From Affinundibacterium fentianense (GTDB lineage: Bacteria > Pseudomonadota > Gammaproteobacteria > Burkholderiales > Burkholderiaceae_D): a stretch of 64,000 nucleotides of DNA. A model generated the notes under the pieces. The model was given only the letters and a program-made list of their open reading frames with translations, was not told the origin of the DNA and searched no databases. A program made the position numbers and the translations under genes. Shown here one piece after another: positions 18,958 to 28,231 of this stretch (the first letter of the stretch is position 1; each line of letters begins with the position of its first letter). Where the stretch lies: contig NZ_JAGSPJ010000001.1 of assembly GCF_018139545.1 (NCBI RefSeq), positions 62,001 to 126,000 on the forward strand, read 5' to 3'.

Positions 18958-19011
18958 GAACAATACAAAATTTTGTTGGTGCTGACGTATCGATAAGGTT
19001 TTGTATTGTTC
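18958..19011. repeat. Perfect 13-bp inverted repeat with 28-bp centre
   Basis: GAACAATACAAAA at 18958-18970 is exactly complementary to TTTTGTATTGTTC at 18999-19011. There is no T run after either arm, so a terminator is unlikely. It may be a pair of operator half-sites or a stem in a non-coding transcript. Confidence 0.6.
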
Positions 19012-19323
19012 AGGTGTTAATTGCAAAAAATTTGGTATCGATTGAATGCAAAAAATACATCGCTTGGTTGTGTATATTTGTGGTGTTTTACTGGCGAGTA
19101 CTGATTGATTAAGCAATAGTTTTCGATTGAGGATGGCATTGGCCTTGAAACTGAATCGACCAGACGCTCCGCTCCTCGTCTAAGGTTCGTGAAGTTAGTA
19201 AGCGTTTTTAATGCTGTTCCTCATTCAGATAGTTAGTTAACTCAATTCAGTTTTGGTTTTTTTAAAATGCTGAATAAATCAATTTGGTAGTCGAAGCGTT
19301 GATGAGTTCCTAGTGCCAATCGC

Positions 19324-20073
19324 TTATCCAAGGAACAAAAAGACGGTCGGCTTTTTATGAAAATCAGGTTGGCCATTTTGCTGCAAATGTTTTTTCCATT
19401 CCGAAGCGGATTTGGTCAAAATGGACTCCGATTCCAGCGTAAGATCGGTTGCAACGCAAATTAATGTATGGGGCTGGCAGGATGTGATGAGCGCATCTAA
19501 CATCGCAGCATTCCGATACGGTGTTTCGATGAGAAGTTGTGTTTGTTTTTCTTTTCGCGAGCGATCCTCGAGTTCTTTGATACGTTTTGAGCGTGCCACA
19601 GCATCAGTCGGTAAGTAGCCGTGAAACGCAAAACTTTGTCCATTCAATCCGCTACCCATTAGCGCGAGAAGCAGAGAAGATGGTCCAACTAGTGGTCGTA
19701 TTCTGATTTGATGTTGGTGCGCCAATCGAACCAAGTTTGCACCTGGGTCTGCAACGGCGGGTACTCCTGCCTCGGAAATTAAGCCCACATCTTGACCTTC
19801 GAGTAAGGGGCTTAGGAGGGCCTGCAATGCGTTGCTTGGTGTGTTGACATTCAGCTCCATAATCTTTAACTCTTGTATGGAGCATCCAAGTGGGTGGAAT
19901 TGGTTAAGTGTTTTGAGATAGGCTCTTGTGGTTTTGGCATTTTCCGCGATGAAATGGCGGAGCTGAGAACTCATTGCTTGAACCGAATCTGGAATGATAA
20001 GGTTCAAGGGATTACCCTGTTCAAGTTTACTTGTGCCAAGCGTATTGGGAATGAGATAAAGTGTTCCGTACAT
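19324..20073 (-). CDS. SAM-dependent methyltransferase, short RsmI-related protein
   Basis: A 249-residue protein with the tetrapyrrole-methylase fold shared by RsmI, the 16S rRNA C1402 2'-O-methyltransferase. It starts MYGTLYLIPNTLG and has the SAM-pocket motifs LISEAGVPAVADPG (about 98-111) and VGPSSLLLALMGSGL (about 128-142). It is shorter than RsmI and its N-terminal region differs, so it is probably the RsmI-like paralogue found next to maf in many Burkholderiales rather than RsmI itself; its RNA target is unknown. It follows maf by 25 bases on the minus strand and is probably cotranscribed with it. Confidence 0.8.
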   Translation of the reverse strand: MYGTLYLIPNTLGTSKLEQGNPLNLIIPDSVQAMSSQLRHFIAENAKTTRAYLKTLNQFHPLGCSIQELKIMELNVNTPSNALQALLSPLLEGQDVGLISEAGVPAVADPGANLVRLAHQHQIRIRPLVGPSSLLLALMGSGLNGQSFAFHGYLPTDAVARSKRIKELEDRSRKEKQTQLLIETPYRNAAMLDALITSCQPHTLICVATDLTLESESILTKSASEWKKHLQQNGQPDFHKKPTVFLFLG

Positions 20074-20098
20074 TTTAATTTTCTTATTCGTTTATGAA

Positions 20099-20740
20099 TT
20101 AATATTGATTTCCGTTTTCGGATTGGAAGAAATCGACTCGCAAATTTCGTAACATGCTCGTGAGTGCAATCAAAGGCAGTCCTGTCAGTGCAGTAGGATC
20201 ATCGCTTCGAATGGATTCGATTAAAGCAATACCAAGTCCTTCGTTTTTTGCGCTGCCCGCGCAGTCATATGGTTTCTCAATTCTTAAATAATTTTCAATC
20301 TCGCGATCACTTAGTCTTCGAAACTTTACAAGCGTTAAAATATTTTGTAACTGCACCTTATCGAACGTTGAATTGGGGCGATTATCGAGAACACATAGCG
20401 CTGTATTAAAAATAACGGAACGACCACTCATTTTTTGTAGTTGTGCCATTGCATTGGTATGATTCCCAGGTTTGCCAATTTGTTCATTGTCTAATATCGC
20501 AACTTGGTCTGACCCTATGATGATTGCGTTTTGGAATTGTTTTGCAACTGCTTCAGCTTTCTCTTTCGCTAGTCGAATCGCTGTTTGCTCGGGCTGTTCG
20601 TTTAATAATGGCTTTTCGTCAATATTGGGAGCGCTACATTCAAATGGAAGTCCAAGGCGCGCCAAAAGTTCTTTTCGGTATAGAGAACTCGATCCGAGAA
20701 TGAGTTGAAGCTTTTCAGTCGTTTTCAGTGTGTCAGTCAT
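20099..20740 (-). CDS. Maf/YceF-type nucleoside triphosphate pyrophosphatase
   Basis: A 213-residue house-cleaning pyrophosphatase of the Maf family. The YceF subgroup hydrolyses 7-methyl-GTP to the monophosphate. The family signature LGSSSLYRKELLARLGLPF opens the domain, followed by the APNIDEKP metal loop, RLAKEKAEAVA and IIGSDQV. The DEKP pattern and sequence around GSDQVAIL resemble YceF more than the dTTP/UTP-specific YhdE. It heads a two-gene minus-strand unit with the rsmI-like gene and is divergent from yceD. The start is the ATG at 20740. Confidence 0.87.
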   Translation of the reverse strand: MTDTLKTTEKLQLILGSSSLYRKELLARLGLPFECSAPNIDEKPLLNEQPEQTAIRLAKEKAEAVAKQFQNAIIIGSDQVAILDNEQIGKPGNHTNAMAQLQKMSGRSVIFNTALCVLDNRPNSTFDKVQLQNILTLVKFRRLSDREIENYLRIEKPYDCAGSAKNEGLGIALIESIRSDDPTALTGLPLIALTSMLRNLRVDFFQSENGNQY

Positions 20741-20826
20741 ACTGGATTATTTCGTTATTAAAAAGACATTTATCTGGCAAAAAGGCGCTTTTTTTTAATA
20801 TGCCCTCGGTAAGTTGCCCCAAGGCT

Positions 20827-20856
20827 TTGACTATTAAGGTGTAATCCTGTTATTAT
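20827..20856 (+). promoter_or_regulatory. Putative sigma-70 promoter of yceD-rpmF
   Basis: TTGACT (20827-20832) and TATTAT (20851-20856) are 18 bases apart, five of six matches each. A start near 20863 would give a leader of about 20 bases before yceD. Confidence 0.5.
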
Positions 20857-20883
20857 CGCAGGTTTTCTGGGTCTAGAAATCCT

Positions 20884-21420
20884 ATGCAAGCATTTGTAAT
20901 TGACTCTTTTACGTTTTGTCAGCATCAAGAACAACGTGAGGGTAGTACAAACATTAGCGAGTTTCCACGTTTGTCTGCAGAATGTGCGGATAAAGACGGT
21001 GTGCTAAATTGGTCGCTGCAAGGTGGTGTAAATCACTTGGGCTTTCCGCGATTGATCTTAAGCGTCGAAGCGAGAGTGCAATTGATGTGTCAGCGTTGTT
21101 TAGCACCATTTGATTTTGTCGTAGACTCGCAATCAGAATTAATTCTCGCCAAAAGCGATGATCATGCCGATGAACTTGAAAGCATGCTCGAAGATGACGA
21201 GGTTGATGTAGTAGTAGGCAGCAAAACATTTAATGTCATGGATTTGATAGAGGATGAAGCGTTGCTGGCAATACCCCAATCGCCCAAACATGCAGTATGC
21301 CCTGATGTCGTATTCGTCTCATCGAGCCAATCGGAGTCAGCGAAAAATGTAGATGCGGTAGATGCAGCGAGCACTGGCGGTAAAGTGTCTCCATTCGCTG
21401 TACTGAAAAAGTTGCAATGA
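20884..21420 (+). CDS. yceD: YceD family protein (DUF177, 23S rRNA accumulation)
   Basis: A 178-residue YceD/DUF177 protein, implicated in 23S rRNA accumulation in bacteria and encoded next to rpmF almost everywhere. The conserved CQRCLAPF motif (about 74-81) is present, and KHAVCPDVVF (139-148) supplies the second Cys region. The C-terminal region ends SPFAVLKKLQ, a typical YceD end. It is followed by rpmF after 148 bases. The start is the ATG at 20884 (MQAFVIDSF). Confidence 0.9.
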   Translation: MQAFVIDSFTFCQHQEQREGSTNISEFPRLSAECADKDGVLNWSLQGGVNHLGFPRLILSVEARVQLMCQRCLAPFDFVVDSQSELILAKSDDHADELESMLEDDEVDVVVGSKTFNVMDLIEDEALLAIPQSPKHAVCPDVVFVSSSQSESAKNVDAVDAASTGGKVSPFAVLKKLQ

Positions 21421-21568
21421 GCAGTAAATGGGCGTACCTAGTGGCATTATTCTGAAAAAACACTCAGGTCGAAGTATTGTTAGGGATTCTTGAAAGGCAA
21501 ACGAAGTTTGCTTGTCGATTCAAGTGTGTTAAATTTTAGAAACATTTTTTGAAGTATTAGGAGTTATC

Positions 21569-21751
21569 ATGGCCGTTCAGCAAAACAAAAAATCACCATC
21601 TAAACGTGGTATGCACCGTTCACACGATTTCTTGACTGCACCACAGTTGGGTATCGAGCCAACAACAGGTGAAACACATCTGCGTCATCACATCAGCCCA
21701 AATGGCTTTTATCGTGGTCGTAAAGTATTGAAAACTAAGAACGACGAGTAA
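21569..21751 (+). CDS. rpmF: 50S ribosomal protein L32
   Basis: A 60-residue ribosomal protein of the large subunit, typical bacterial L32 length. The start [20 protein letters not shown] is the family signature. It has no zinc-binding Cys pairs, so it is the zinc-independent form. TAGGAG lies upstream of the ATG. It sits between yceD and plsX as in E. coli and is followed by a strong terminator. Confidence 0.97.
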   Translation: MAVQQNKKSPSKRGMHRSHDFLTAPQLGIEPTTGETHLRHHISPNGFYRGRKVLKTKNDE

Positions 21752-21767
21752 TCTGTTCTTGGTGATA

Positions 21768-21808
21768 AAGCGGCGTTGCGAGTCTCGTACTTGGCGCCGC
21801 TTTTTTTT
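21768..21808 (+). terminator. Rho-independent terminator after rpmF
   Basis: Arms AAGCGGCG (21768-21775) and CGCCGCTT (21795-21802) pair perfectly and run into eight T. It separates rpmF from plsX, so the lipid genes need another promoter or readthrough. Confidence 0.85.
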
Positions 21809-21948
21809 ATTCTTAAAAATGTTCAAATCCAGCTTTTGTTTTTGTTCATTGCTTCTTTCATTTTTCACCATTGAGCTTAAAACGGATGATTCTTTACGTC
21901 ATTCTTGATAAGATAGGTCTCTTGGAGTGAGAAAATAGTAACAAATAC

Positions 21949-23016
21949 ATGACAATAAAAATTTCAATTGATTGCATGGGTGGTGATTTTGGCCCATCAG
22001 TCACTGTTGCGGCAGCAGTTTCATTTGCGAACCGCGAGCCTGATGTTGAATTTGTTTTGGTGGGGCAGGAAGCTGTTCTGCAGACAGAATTAAAAAAACT
22101 CGGCGCGCAAAATCATCCACAATTGTCGATTGTGCATGCAAGTGAAATGGTCGAGATGGATGATCCTATTGAGATTGCCTTGCGCAGAAAAAAAGATTCC
22201 TCCATGCGTGTCGCCCTAAATCAAGTGAAAGAAGGGCAGGCGCAAGCTTGTGTTTCTGCCGGTAATACGGGGGCCTTGATGGCGGTCTCTCGCTATGTTC
22301 TTAAGACTATGCCTGGAGTCGATCGTCCAGCGATTTGCAGTATATTGCCGAATCAAAAGAAACTCCCAACGTACATGCTTGATCTCGGTGCGAATGTCGA
22401 TTGCGAGCCTTTGCATTTGCATCAATTTGCGATTATGGGTTCAGCCTTAGTTGCTGCGCTTGAGAGCAAGCCACGCCCAACCGTTGGTTTGCTCAACGTA
22501 GGCGAAGAAGACATTAAAGGTAACGATGTAGTGAAACGTACGGCCCAGTTGTTGCGCGCGGATCATGAGCGCGGCCTGTTAAATTTTTACGGTAATGTTG
22601 AAGGTAATGATATTTTCAAAGGCACTACCGACATCGTCGTATGTGATGGATTTGTTGGTAACGTAACGTTGAAAGCGGTCGAGGGTTTAGGACGTTTTGT
22701 TAAGACCACGATGACGGGGGCATTTAAGAGTAATCCACTAAATATATTGGGTGCTTTGATCGCCCGCGGTGCACTAAATCATATTTCAAAAACCATGAAT
22801 CCGTCGAATTATAACGGCGGCAGTTTATTGGGGCTGCGTGGCGTTGTGATCAAAAGCCATGGGAGCGCTGATAAGTATAGTTACGAATGGGCGATACAGC
22901 GTGCATTCGATGCAGTAAAAAACGATGTGCTGGCGCGCATCACAACATCCTTGGCGGAATTAATGCCAGTGCCCGCAGAGGCAAGTACAGATAGTTCCGG
23001 TTCGACTGAACCATAA
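21949..23016 (+). CDS. plsX: Phosphate acyltransferase PlsX
   Basis: Makes acyl-phosphate from acyl-ACP for membrane phospholipid synthesis, passing it to PlsY. At 355 residues it is the normal size. The start [16 protein letters not shown] is diagnostic, with [12 protein letters not shown] (about 100-111) and VCDGFVGN later on. It heads the block plsX-fabH-fabD-fabG-acpP-fabF, which supplies and uses acyl-ACP. The next gene, fabH, starts 15 bases after its stop. Confidence 0.97.
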   Translation: MTIKISIDCMGGDFGPSVTVAAAVSFANREPDVEFVLVGQEAVLQTELKKLGAQNHPQLSIVHASEMVEMDDPIEIALRRKKDSSMRVALNQVKEGQAQACVSAGNTGALMAVSRYVLKTMPGVDRPAICSILPNQKKLPTYMLDLGANVDCEPLHLHQFAIMGSALVAALESKPRPTVGLLNVGEEDIKGNDVVKRTAQLLRADHERGLLNFYGNVEGNDIFKGTTDIVVCDGFVGNVTLKAVEGLGRFVKTTMTGAFKSNPLNILGALIARGALNHISKTMNPSNYNGGSLLGLRGVVIKSHGSADKYSYEWAIQRAFDAVKNDVLARITTSLAELMPVPAEASTDSSGSTEP

Positions 23017-23031
23017 TACAGATAAAGACGC

Positions 23032-24018
23032 ATGACTTTCTATAGCAAAATTATAGGCACAGGAAGCTACCTGCCACCGAGAAAAGTAACAAATCACGAA
23101 TTAGCAGCGCAGTTGGCCGAAAAAGGGATTGAAACTTCCGACGAGTGGATCGTATCGCGTAGTGGGATTTCGGCGCGCCATTATGCTGAACCTAATGTCA
23201 CATCTAGTGATATGGCGGTTGAAGCAGCAAAGCACGCGCTCGACGCCGCTGGTTTGCAAGCGAATGATATTGATCTCATTATTTTGGCAACTTCTACGCC
23301 AGATTTTTTTGGCGGATTTCCAAGTACGGCTTGCGTCGTGCAGAATAAATTAGGTATCACCAATGGCGCTGCGGCAGTTGATGTTCAGGCCGTTTGCAGT
23401 GGATTTATCTATGCGATGGCGATGGCCGATAGCATGATTAAGTCAGGCTCGCATAAGAGAGCTTTGATTATTGGTGCTGAGGTTTTTTCCCGTATTCTTA
23501 ATTTTGAAGATCGTACGACCTGCGTTTTATTTGGTGATGGTGCCGGTGCCATCATTATGGAGCAATCCGAAGAGCCAGGAGTATTGGCAACCAAGTTACA
23601 TGCCGACGGTAGTCATGGTCATATTTTATGTGTGCCTGGGAATGTGAATGCGGGTGTGATTGCGGGTAGTGCCTTCCTGTATATGGACGGGCAGGCTGTG
23701 TTTAAATTGGCCGTGAATGTTCTGGAAAAAGTCGCCAATGAAGCCTTGGAAATTGCAGGTATGGACGCGAGTCAAATTGATTGGTTGATCCCACATCAAG
23801 CCAATATTCGCATCATGCAAAGTACTGCAAAAAAATTGAAATTGCCATTGGATAAGGTAGTCGTGACTGTGGATCAGCACGGCAATACTTCAGCCGCTTC
23901 GATACCGTTGGCTTTAGATGCTGCCGTGCGTGATGGTCGCGTTAAGAAAGGCCAGATTGTGATGCTCGAAGGTGTTGGTGGTGGCTTCACGTGGGGCGCT
24001 GCTTTAGTCAAGATGTAA
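23032..24018 (+). CDS. fabH: Beta-ketoacyl-ACP synthase III FabH
   Basis: Starts fatty-acid chains by condensing acetyl-CoA with malonyl-ACP. The 328 residues include the catalytic Cys122 in AVCSGF, His in PHQANIRI and Asn in HGNTSAAS, the intact Cys-His-Asn triad of this enzyme. Its position after plsX and before fabD is the usual order. The ATG at 23032 follows the plsX stop by 15 bases, so the two are cotranscribed. Confidence 0.97.
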   Translation: MTFYSKIIGTGSYLPPRKVTNHELAAQLAEKGIETSDEWIVSRSGISARHYAEPNVTSSDMAVEAAKHALDAAGLQANDIDLIILATSTPDFFGGFPSTACVVQNKLGITNGAAAVDVQAVCSGFIYAMAMADSMIKSGSHKRALIIGAEVFSRILNFEDRTTCVLFGDGAGAIIMEQSEEPGVLATKLHADGSHGHILCVPGNVNAGVIAGSAFLYMDGQAVFKLAVNVLEKVANEALEIAGMDASQIDWLIPHQANIRIMQSTAKKLKLPLDKVVVTVDQHGNTSAASIPLALDAAVRDGRVKKGQIVMLEGVGGGFTWGAALVKM

Positions 24019-24088
24019 TGCTGACAGTATTGTTGGTCACGTTGGTTCTGCTTGAATCTCATTAAAAAATACGTAGAGTGAAAATATT

Positions 24089-25033
24089 ATGACGCAATTT
24101 GCATTTGTATTTCCTGGTCAAGGTTCGCAAGCGATTGGCATGTTAAATGGCTTTGCTGGGAACCCCGTCGTGCAAGACACGATTGCTGAAGCTTCTGATG
24201 CTTTGCAAATGGATTTGGGGAAATTGATTTCCGAAGGTCCAAAAGAAGATTTAGATTTAACGACGAATACCCAACCTGTTATGTTGACCGCAGCCGTGGC
24301 TACTTATCGCGCGTGGATTGCTGCTGGCGGCAAGCAGCCAGCGATCGTTGCTGGTCATAGTTTGGGTGAATATTCTGCTTTGGTTGCAGCTGGTGTAATT
24401 GGGTTTAAAGATGCAGTGCCTTTGGTGCGTTTTCGCGCGCAAGCGATGCAAAGCGCGGTGCCTGTTGGTCAGGGCGGCATGGCTGCGATTTTAGGTCTAA
24501 GCGATGCAGACGTGATTGCTGCTTGCGCAGAAGCTGCTGCCGCAACTGTGGAGGTGGTAGAGGCGGTCAACTTTAATGCGCCAGCGCAGGTGGTGATTGC
24601 TGGTAGTAAAGCGGCGGTTGAACGCGCTTGTGAACTGGCTAAAGCAAAGGGTGCCAAACGTGCTTTACCATTGCCAGTTTCAGCCCCTTTCCATTCTTCT
24701 TTATTGAAACCAGCTTCGGATCAATTGCGTGAATATTTGGCGAATGTGTCATTCTCTGCGCCAGCGATTGCCTTAATTAATAATGTGGATGTCGCGATCG
24801 TTACTGACCCAGCTTTGATTAAGGATGCACTCGTACGTCAAGCCGCAAGCCCAGTGCGTTGGGTCGAGACGGTAAACGCAATCGCCGCTTCTGGCATTAC
24901 ACAATTGATCGAATGTGGTCCAGGTAAGGTATTGGCGGGTTTGACTAAACGAATTAATGGTGACTTGATTGGCGATGCAATCTACGATCAAGAAACACTG
25001 GAAAAAGTTTTGGCATCCTTTGGCTCGAATTAG
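24089..25033 (+). CDS. fabD: Malonyl-CoA:ACP transacylase FabD
   Basis: Transfers malonyl from CoA to ACP, giving the extender unit for fatty-acid synthesis. A 314-residue protein with FPGQGSQ at the start, the nucleophile Ser91 in GHSLGEYSAL and the catalytic His in PFHSSLL. Standard length with no anomaly. It follows fabH by 70 bases and precedes fabG by about 130 bases in the same direction. Confidence 0.97.
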   Translation: MTQFAFVFPGQGSQAIGMLNGFAGNPVVQDTIAEASDALQMDLGKLISEGPKEDLDLTTNTQPVMLTAAVATYRAWIAAGGKQPAIVAGHSLGEYSALVAAGVIGFKDAVPLVRFRAQAMQSAVPVGQGGMAAILGLSDADVIAACAEAAAATVEVVEAVNFNAPAQVVIAGSKAAVERACELAKAKGAKRALPLPVSAPFHSSLLKPASDQLREYLANVSFSAPAIALINNVDVAIVTDPALIKDALVRQAASPVRWVETVNAIAASGITQLIECGPGKVLAGLTKRINGDLIGDAIYDQETLEKVLASFGSN

Positions 25034-25163
25034 GTTCAAGCTAAGTAAGTTCGAACTCAGTTCAAACTAAGATTTAGTAAAATTCGAACCAATCATTAAA
25101 TTCATCAAATAATAAATTCTGACAGGCACATAGCGGCCATGTCTGACAAGATAGTGAGGGAAT

Positions 25164-25916
25164 ATGACGCAGCAATTAGCAAATCAAGTAGCATTGGTAA
25201 CGGGTGCCTCTCGGGGTATTGGTAAGGCAATCGCGATCGCCTTGGCGCGCGCTGGTGCCAAAGTAATTGGCACTGCAACTTCAGAATCTGGTGCACAGGC
25301 AATTACCGCTTACTTGCAGGAAGTGAGTCCAGAGGTGGGTAAGGGTATCGCGTTTAATGTCAATGATGTTGAGCGTTGCGGTTCTTTGGTCGATGAAATT
25401 CAAAAGGAATTCGGCTCTTTATCTATTTTGGTAAATAATGCGGGCATTACGCAAGATCAGTTGGCGATGCGTATGAAGGAGGATGATTGGGATACTGTTA
25501 TTTCTACTAATCTGAATTCAGTTGCTCGTTTATCTCGTGCAGTATTGCGCGGGATGATGAAGGCGAAACATGGCCGCATTATTAATATTACTTCTGTCGT
25601 CGGGTCATCCGGCAATCCTGGTCAAATGAATTACGCGGCAGCCAAGGCGGGTGTGGCGGGCATGAGCCGTGCTCTCGCATTAGAGATTGGTAGTCGCAAT
25701 ATTACGGTTAACTGCATTGCGCCTGGTTTTATTGATACGGATATGACGAAAGCATTGACGGATGATCAAAAAGCGGCAATTCTCAGCCAAATTCCTATGG
25801 GTAAATTAGGTCAGCCAGAAGATATTGCTGATGCAGCAGTCTTTTTGGCATCACCAAGTGCGGGATATATCACCGGAACCACCATTCATGTGAATGGTGG
25901 CATGTATTTGTGTTAA
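25164..25916 (+). CDS. fabG: 3-oxoacyl-ACP reductase FabG
   Basis: NADPH-dependent reductase of the short-chain dehydrogenase family, which reduces 3-ketoacyl-ACP in elongation. The 250 residues have the nucleotide motif TGASRGIGKA (13-22), NNAGIT, the catalytic Ser in TSVVGS and Tyr-x3-Lys in NYAAAKAG near 157. GAGGG precedes the ATG at 25164. The context with fabD and acpP confirms FabG over other SDRs. Confidence 0.96.
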   Translation: MTQQLANQVALVTGASRGIGKAIAIALARAGAKVIGTATSESGAQAITAYLQEVSPEVGKGIAFNVNDVERCGSLVDEIQKEFGSLSILVNNAGITQDQLAMRMKEDDWDTVISTNLNSVARLSRAVLRGMMKAKHGRIINITSVVGSSGNPGQMNYAAAKAGVAGMSRALALEIGSRNITVNCIAPGFIDTDMTKALTDDQKAAILSQIPMGKLGQPEDIADAAVFLASPSAGYITGTTIHVNGGMYLC

Positions 25917-25992
25917 TGTAGTTGTTGTAAAATAAGCGAATTTCGCTGAAATTGAGCGGAGTTGGCGGTGCGGCATCTAAAAATGCTCTTTT

Positions 25993-26020
25993 TGCGCGCA
26001 AACCTGATAAAATGCGCGCA
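25993..26020 (+). promoter_or_regulatory. Extended -10 promoter within an inverted repeat, upstream of acpP
   Basis: TGATAAAAT (26005-26013) fits an extended -10 element (TG, one base, then TAAAAT) 35 bases before the acpP ATG, with no clear -35. It is enclosed by perfect arms TGCGCGC (25993-25999) and GCGCGCA (26014-26020), which could be an operator or leader structure. Confidence 0.45.
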
Positions 26021-26047
26021 CTTTCTGTAACCACTAATGGAGACCAC

Positions 26048-26287
26048 ATGTCTGATATCGAACAACGCGTTAGAAAAATCGTCGCTGAACAATTAGGCGT
26101 CGCTGAAGCTGACATCAAAATTGAATCTTCTTTTGTTGATGATTTGGGTGCAGACTCACTCGACACAGTTGAATTGGTCATGGCTTTGGAAGATGAGTTC
26201 GAAATGGAAATTCCTGACGAACAAGCAGAAAAAATCACGACTGTTAAACAAGCAATCGACTACGCCACTGCGCACGTCAAAGCTTAA
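26048..26287 (+). CDS. acpP: Acyl carrier protein
   Basis: A 79-residue acidic acyl carrier protein of fatty-acid synthesis. The phosphopantetheine attachment site is Ser37 in [11 protein letters not shown]. The start is the ATG at 26048 (MSDIEQRV), with GGAG eight bases upstream; a longer in-frame start at 25952 would read through the promoter and is rejected. Its own promoter-like element allows high expression independent of fabG. fabF follows after 37 bases. Confidence 0.98.
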   Translation: MSDIEQRVRKIVAEQLGVAEADIKIESSFVDDLGADSLDTVELVMALEDEFEMEIPDEQAEKITTVKQAIDYATAHVKA

Positions 26288-26324
26288 TTCTGTCGGATTG
26301 CTTTATTAATTCCAGGAGAGACGC

Positions 26325-27566
26325 TTGAGCCTTACGAGTAAACGTCGAGTTGTAATTACTGGCCTTGGTTGTGTGTCTCCTGTCGGCAATAATATCGCCG
26401 ACACATGGGCAGCCATCCTCGCCGGTAAATCTGGTATTGCAACAATCACCAAATTTGATGCGACCCCATTCACTACCCACTTCGCTGGGGAAGTGAAAGG
26501 CTTCAACATCGAAGACTATATTCCAGCCAAAGAAGCGCGCAATATGGATACCTTTATCCATTTTGGTATCGCGGCTGGTGTGCAAGCTTTTCAAGACAGT
26601 GGTATCACTGTTACTGAAGAAAATGCAGAGCGTATTGGTGTGATTGTTGGCTCTGGTATCGGTGGCTTGCCATTGATCGAGGAGACTAAAGAAGTCTTGA
26701 TCGCACGTGGTCCACGTCGTATCACGCCTTTCTTTGTACCAGCTTCCATTATCAATATGATCTCAGGTAATTTGTCGATTAAGTACGGATTGAAAGGTCC
26801 TAACTTGGCGATTGTTACTGCTTGTACGACAGGTTTGCATTGCATAGGTAACGCGGCACGTATGATCGAGTACGGTGATGCGGATGTGATGATTGCTGGT
26901 GGTGCAGAATCAACGATTTCTCCTTTGGGATTGGGTGGTTTCGCTTCAGCTCGCGCACTCTCTTCACGAAATGACGATCCTTCCACAGCTTCTAGACCAT
27001 GGGACAAAGATCGAGACGGTTTTGTTCTCGGTGAAGGTGCTGGTGTGATGGTGTTGGAAGAGTATGAGCATGCAAAAGCTCGTGGGGCAAAAATATATGC
27101 AGAGGTAATGGGTTTTGGTATGAGCGGTGATGCTTACCACATTACTACGCCGACTGTTGACGGCCCACGCCGTAGTATGTTGAATGCTTTAAAAAATGCT
27201 GGGTTGAACACTGAGCAGATTAGTTACTTAAATGCACATGGGACTTCGACCCCTTTGGGTGATAAAAATGAGACCGATGCAATTAAGGCGGCATTCGGTG
27301 ATCACGCCTATAAAATGACCATTAACTCGACAAAGTCGATGACGGGGCATTTATTGGGAGGCGCGGGCGGCTTAGAGTCTGTTTTGTCAATTCTCGCTGT
27401 GTATCATCAAGTTTCGCCGCCGACAATTAATATTGCGAATCAGGATCCTGAATGTGATCTCGATTATTGTGCAAACAATGCTCGAGAAATGAGTATTCAA
27501 TACGCGATGAAAAATTCATTTGGGTTTGGCGGGACAAATGGGACTTTGATCTTTGGCAAAATGTAA
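26325..27566 (+). CDS. fabF: Beta-ketoacyl-ACP synthase II FabF
   Basis: Condensing enzyme that elongates acyl-ACP with malonyl-ACP and is needed for cis-vaccenate formation. The 413 residues have catalytic Cys167 (TACTTG), His in [11 protein letters not shown] and His in [12 protein letters not shown]. The start is a TTG at 26325, giving [15 protein letters not shown]. It is supported by AGGAGAG four bases upstream and by the family start; no ATG is available before the first strand. It ends the fab block at a strong terminator. Confidence 0.96.
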   Translation: MSLTSKRRVVITGLGCVSPVGNNIADTWAAILAGKSGIATITKFDATPFTTHFAGEVKGFNIEDYIPAKEARNMDTFIHFGIAAGVQAFQDSGITVTEENAERIGVIVGSGIGGLPLIEETKEVLIARGPRRITPFFVPASIINMISGNLSIKYGLKGPNLAIVTACTTGLHCIGNAARMIEYGDADVMIAGGAESTISPLGLGGFASARALSSRNDDPSTASRPWDKDRDGFVLGEGAGVMVLEEYEHAKARGAKIYAEVMGFGMSGDAYHITTPTVDGPRRSMLNALKNAGLNTEQISYLNAHGTSTPLGDKNETDAIKAAFGDHAYKMTINSTKSMTGHLLGGAGGLESVLSILAVYHQVSPPTINIANQDPECDLDYCANNAREMSIQYAMKNSFGFGGTNGTLIFGKM

Positions 27567-27602
27567 AGATTTTTAGTTCGCTTGAATACTGGAAAAACTT
27601 AT

Positions 27603-27638
27603 AAAAACACCACATAATAAATGTGGTGTTTTTTTTTT
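27603..27638 (+). terminator. Rho-independent terminator of the fab block
   Basis: Arms 27604-27615 and 27621-27632 pair perfectly around five bases and run into a T run. It is about 37 bases after fabF and directly before the ygfX-like gene. Confidence 0.9.
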
Positions 27639-27656
27639 AAGGTGTAGGTGGCATCG

Positions 27657-28154
27657 ATGCAAAGAAGAGTCGCTTTTTGCGTTAAATATTCTCACTACTA
27701 CGTAACTAGTATGGTATTTGCTTTGGTTGGCGCGGGTGGAGTGGTCGTTTTGGCATTCGACTTGATGGTGAATCAGTTGCAACGCTTATCGTTTTTGATT
27801 GTTTGTTTCTGCGTGCTTATTCAGATCTATCGTGATCTATCGGATTGCCTCTCTATTTCTTGTCCTTATATTATTGAAATTAGCGACGGTGATATTTCAA
27901 TAATGCGCTCAAGTGCTCAGAATCAATGTGTTAAATTTGAAGTGGTGGAGAATTTGTCTCCGGTTGTTTTATGGCCGTTCTTGATTGCGCTTAAGGTCAG
28001 ATTTGATAACGGTACGGTTTTTAACATTGTGTTGTTTCGTGATGCATTGAGTTGCAATGATTTCCGTCGTCTCTCTGCGATCTTGCGAAGTATGTTTGAC
28101 ATAGGAAGCCCAAAGAGAAGAATCGATAAAAAATTATCTGATGGGAACTTTTAG
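27657..28154 (+). CDS. YgfX-like small membrane protein
   Basis: A 165-residue protein with two adjacent transmembrane helices (about 14-38 and 42-59, VFALVGAGGVVVLAF and LSFLIVCFCVLIQIY) followed by a soluble domain. The features WPFLIALKVRF and DALSCNDFRRLSAILRSMF match the YgfX/CptA-type family, often encoded between fabF and rpoE in betaproteobacteria. In E. coli YgfX was described as a membrane-associated partner of the SdhE-like YgfY; no such gene is adjacent here. The ATG at 27657 has AGGTGG just upstream; a GTG at 27648 is an alternative. Its stop codon overlaps a likely sigma-E promoter for rpoE. Confidence 0.72.
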   Translation: MQRRVAFCVKYSHYYVTSMVFALVGAGGVVVLAFDLMVNQLQRLSFLIVCFCVLIQIYRDLSDCLSISCPYIIEISDGDISIMRSSAQNQCVKFEVVENLSPVVLWPFLIALKVRFDNGTVFNIVLFRDALSCNDFRRLSAILRSMFDIGSPKRRIDKKLSDGNF

Positions 28155-28173
28155 ACTTCGGACGAGGTCAGAA
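28145..28173 (+). promoter_or_regulatory. Putative sigma-E promoter of rpoE
   Basis: GGAACTT (28145-28151) is a perfect sigma-E -35 and TCAGA (28169-28173) fits the -10, with a 17-base spacer. It straddles the end of the ygfX-like gene and would start transcription about 50 bases before rpoE, making the operon self-activating. Confidence 0.6.
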
Positions 28174-28231
28174 ACCAATAATAGATTTTTTTTCCTTAAA
28201 TAAACAAGAAATTAGAAATGGGAATGATTGC

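Larger units (their letters stand above)
18702..19323. other. 620-bp spacer upstream of the metalloprotease gene, with inverted repeats
   Basis: This AT-rich region holds the protease promoter and leader (minus strand) and the 3' end of the rsmI-like transcript. I see three inverted repeats (described separately) and no credible ORF, tRNA or IS remnant. Confidence 0.6.
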
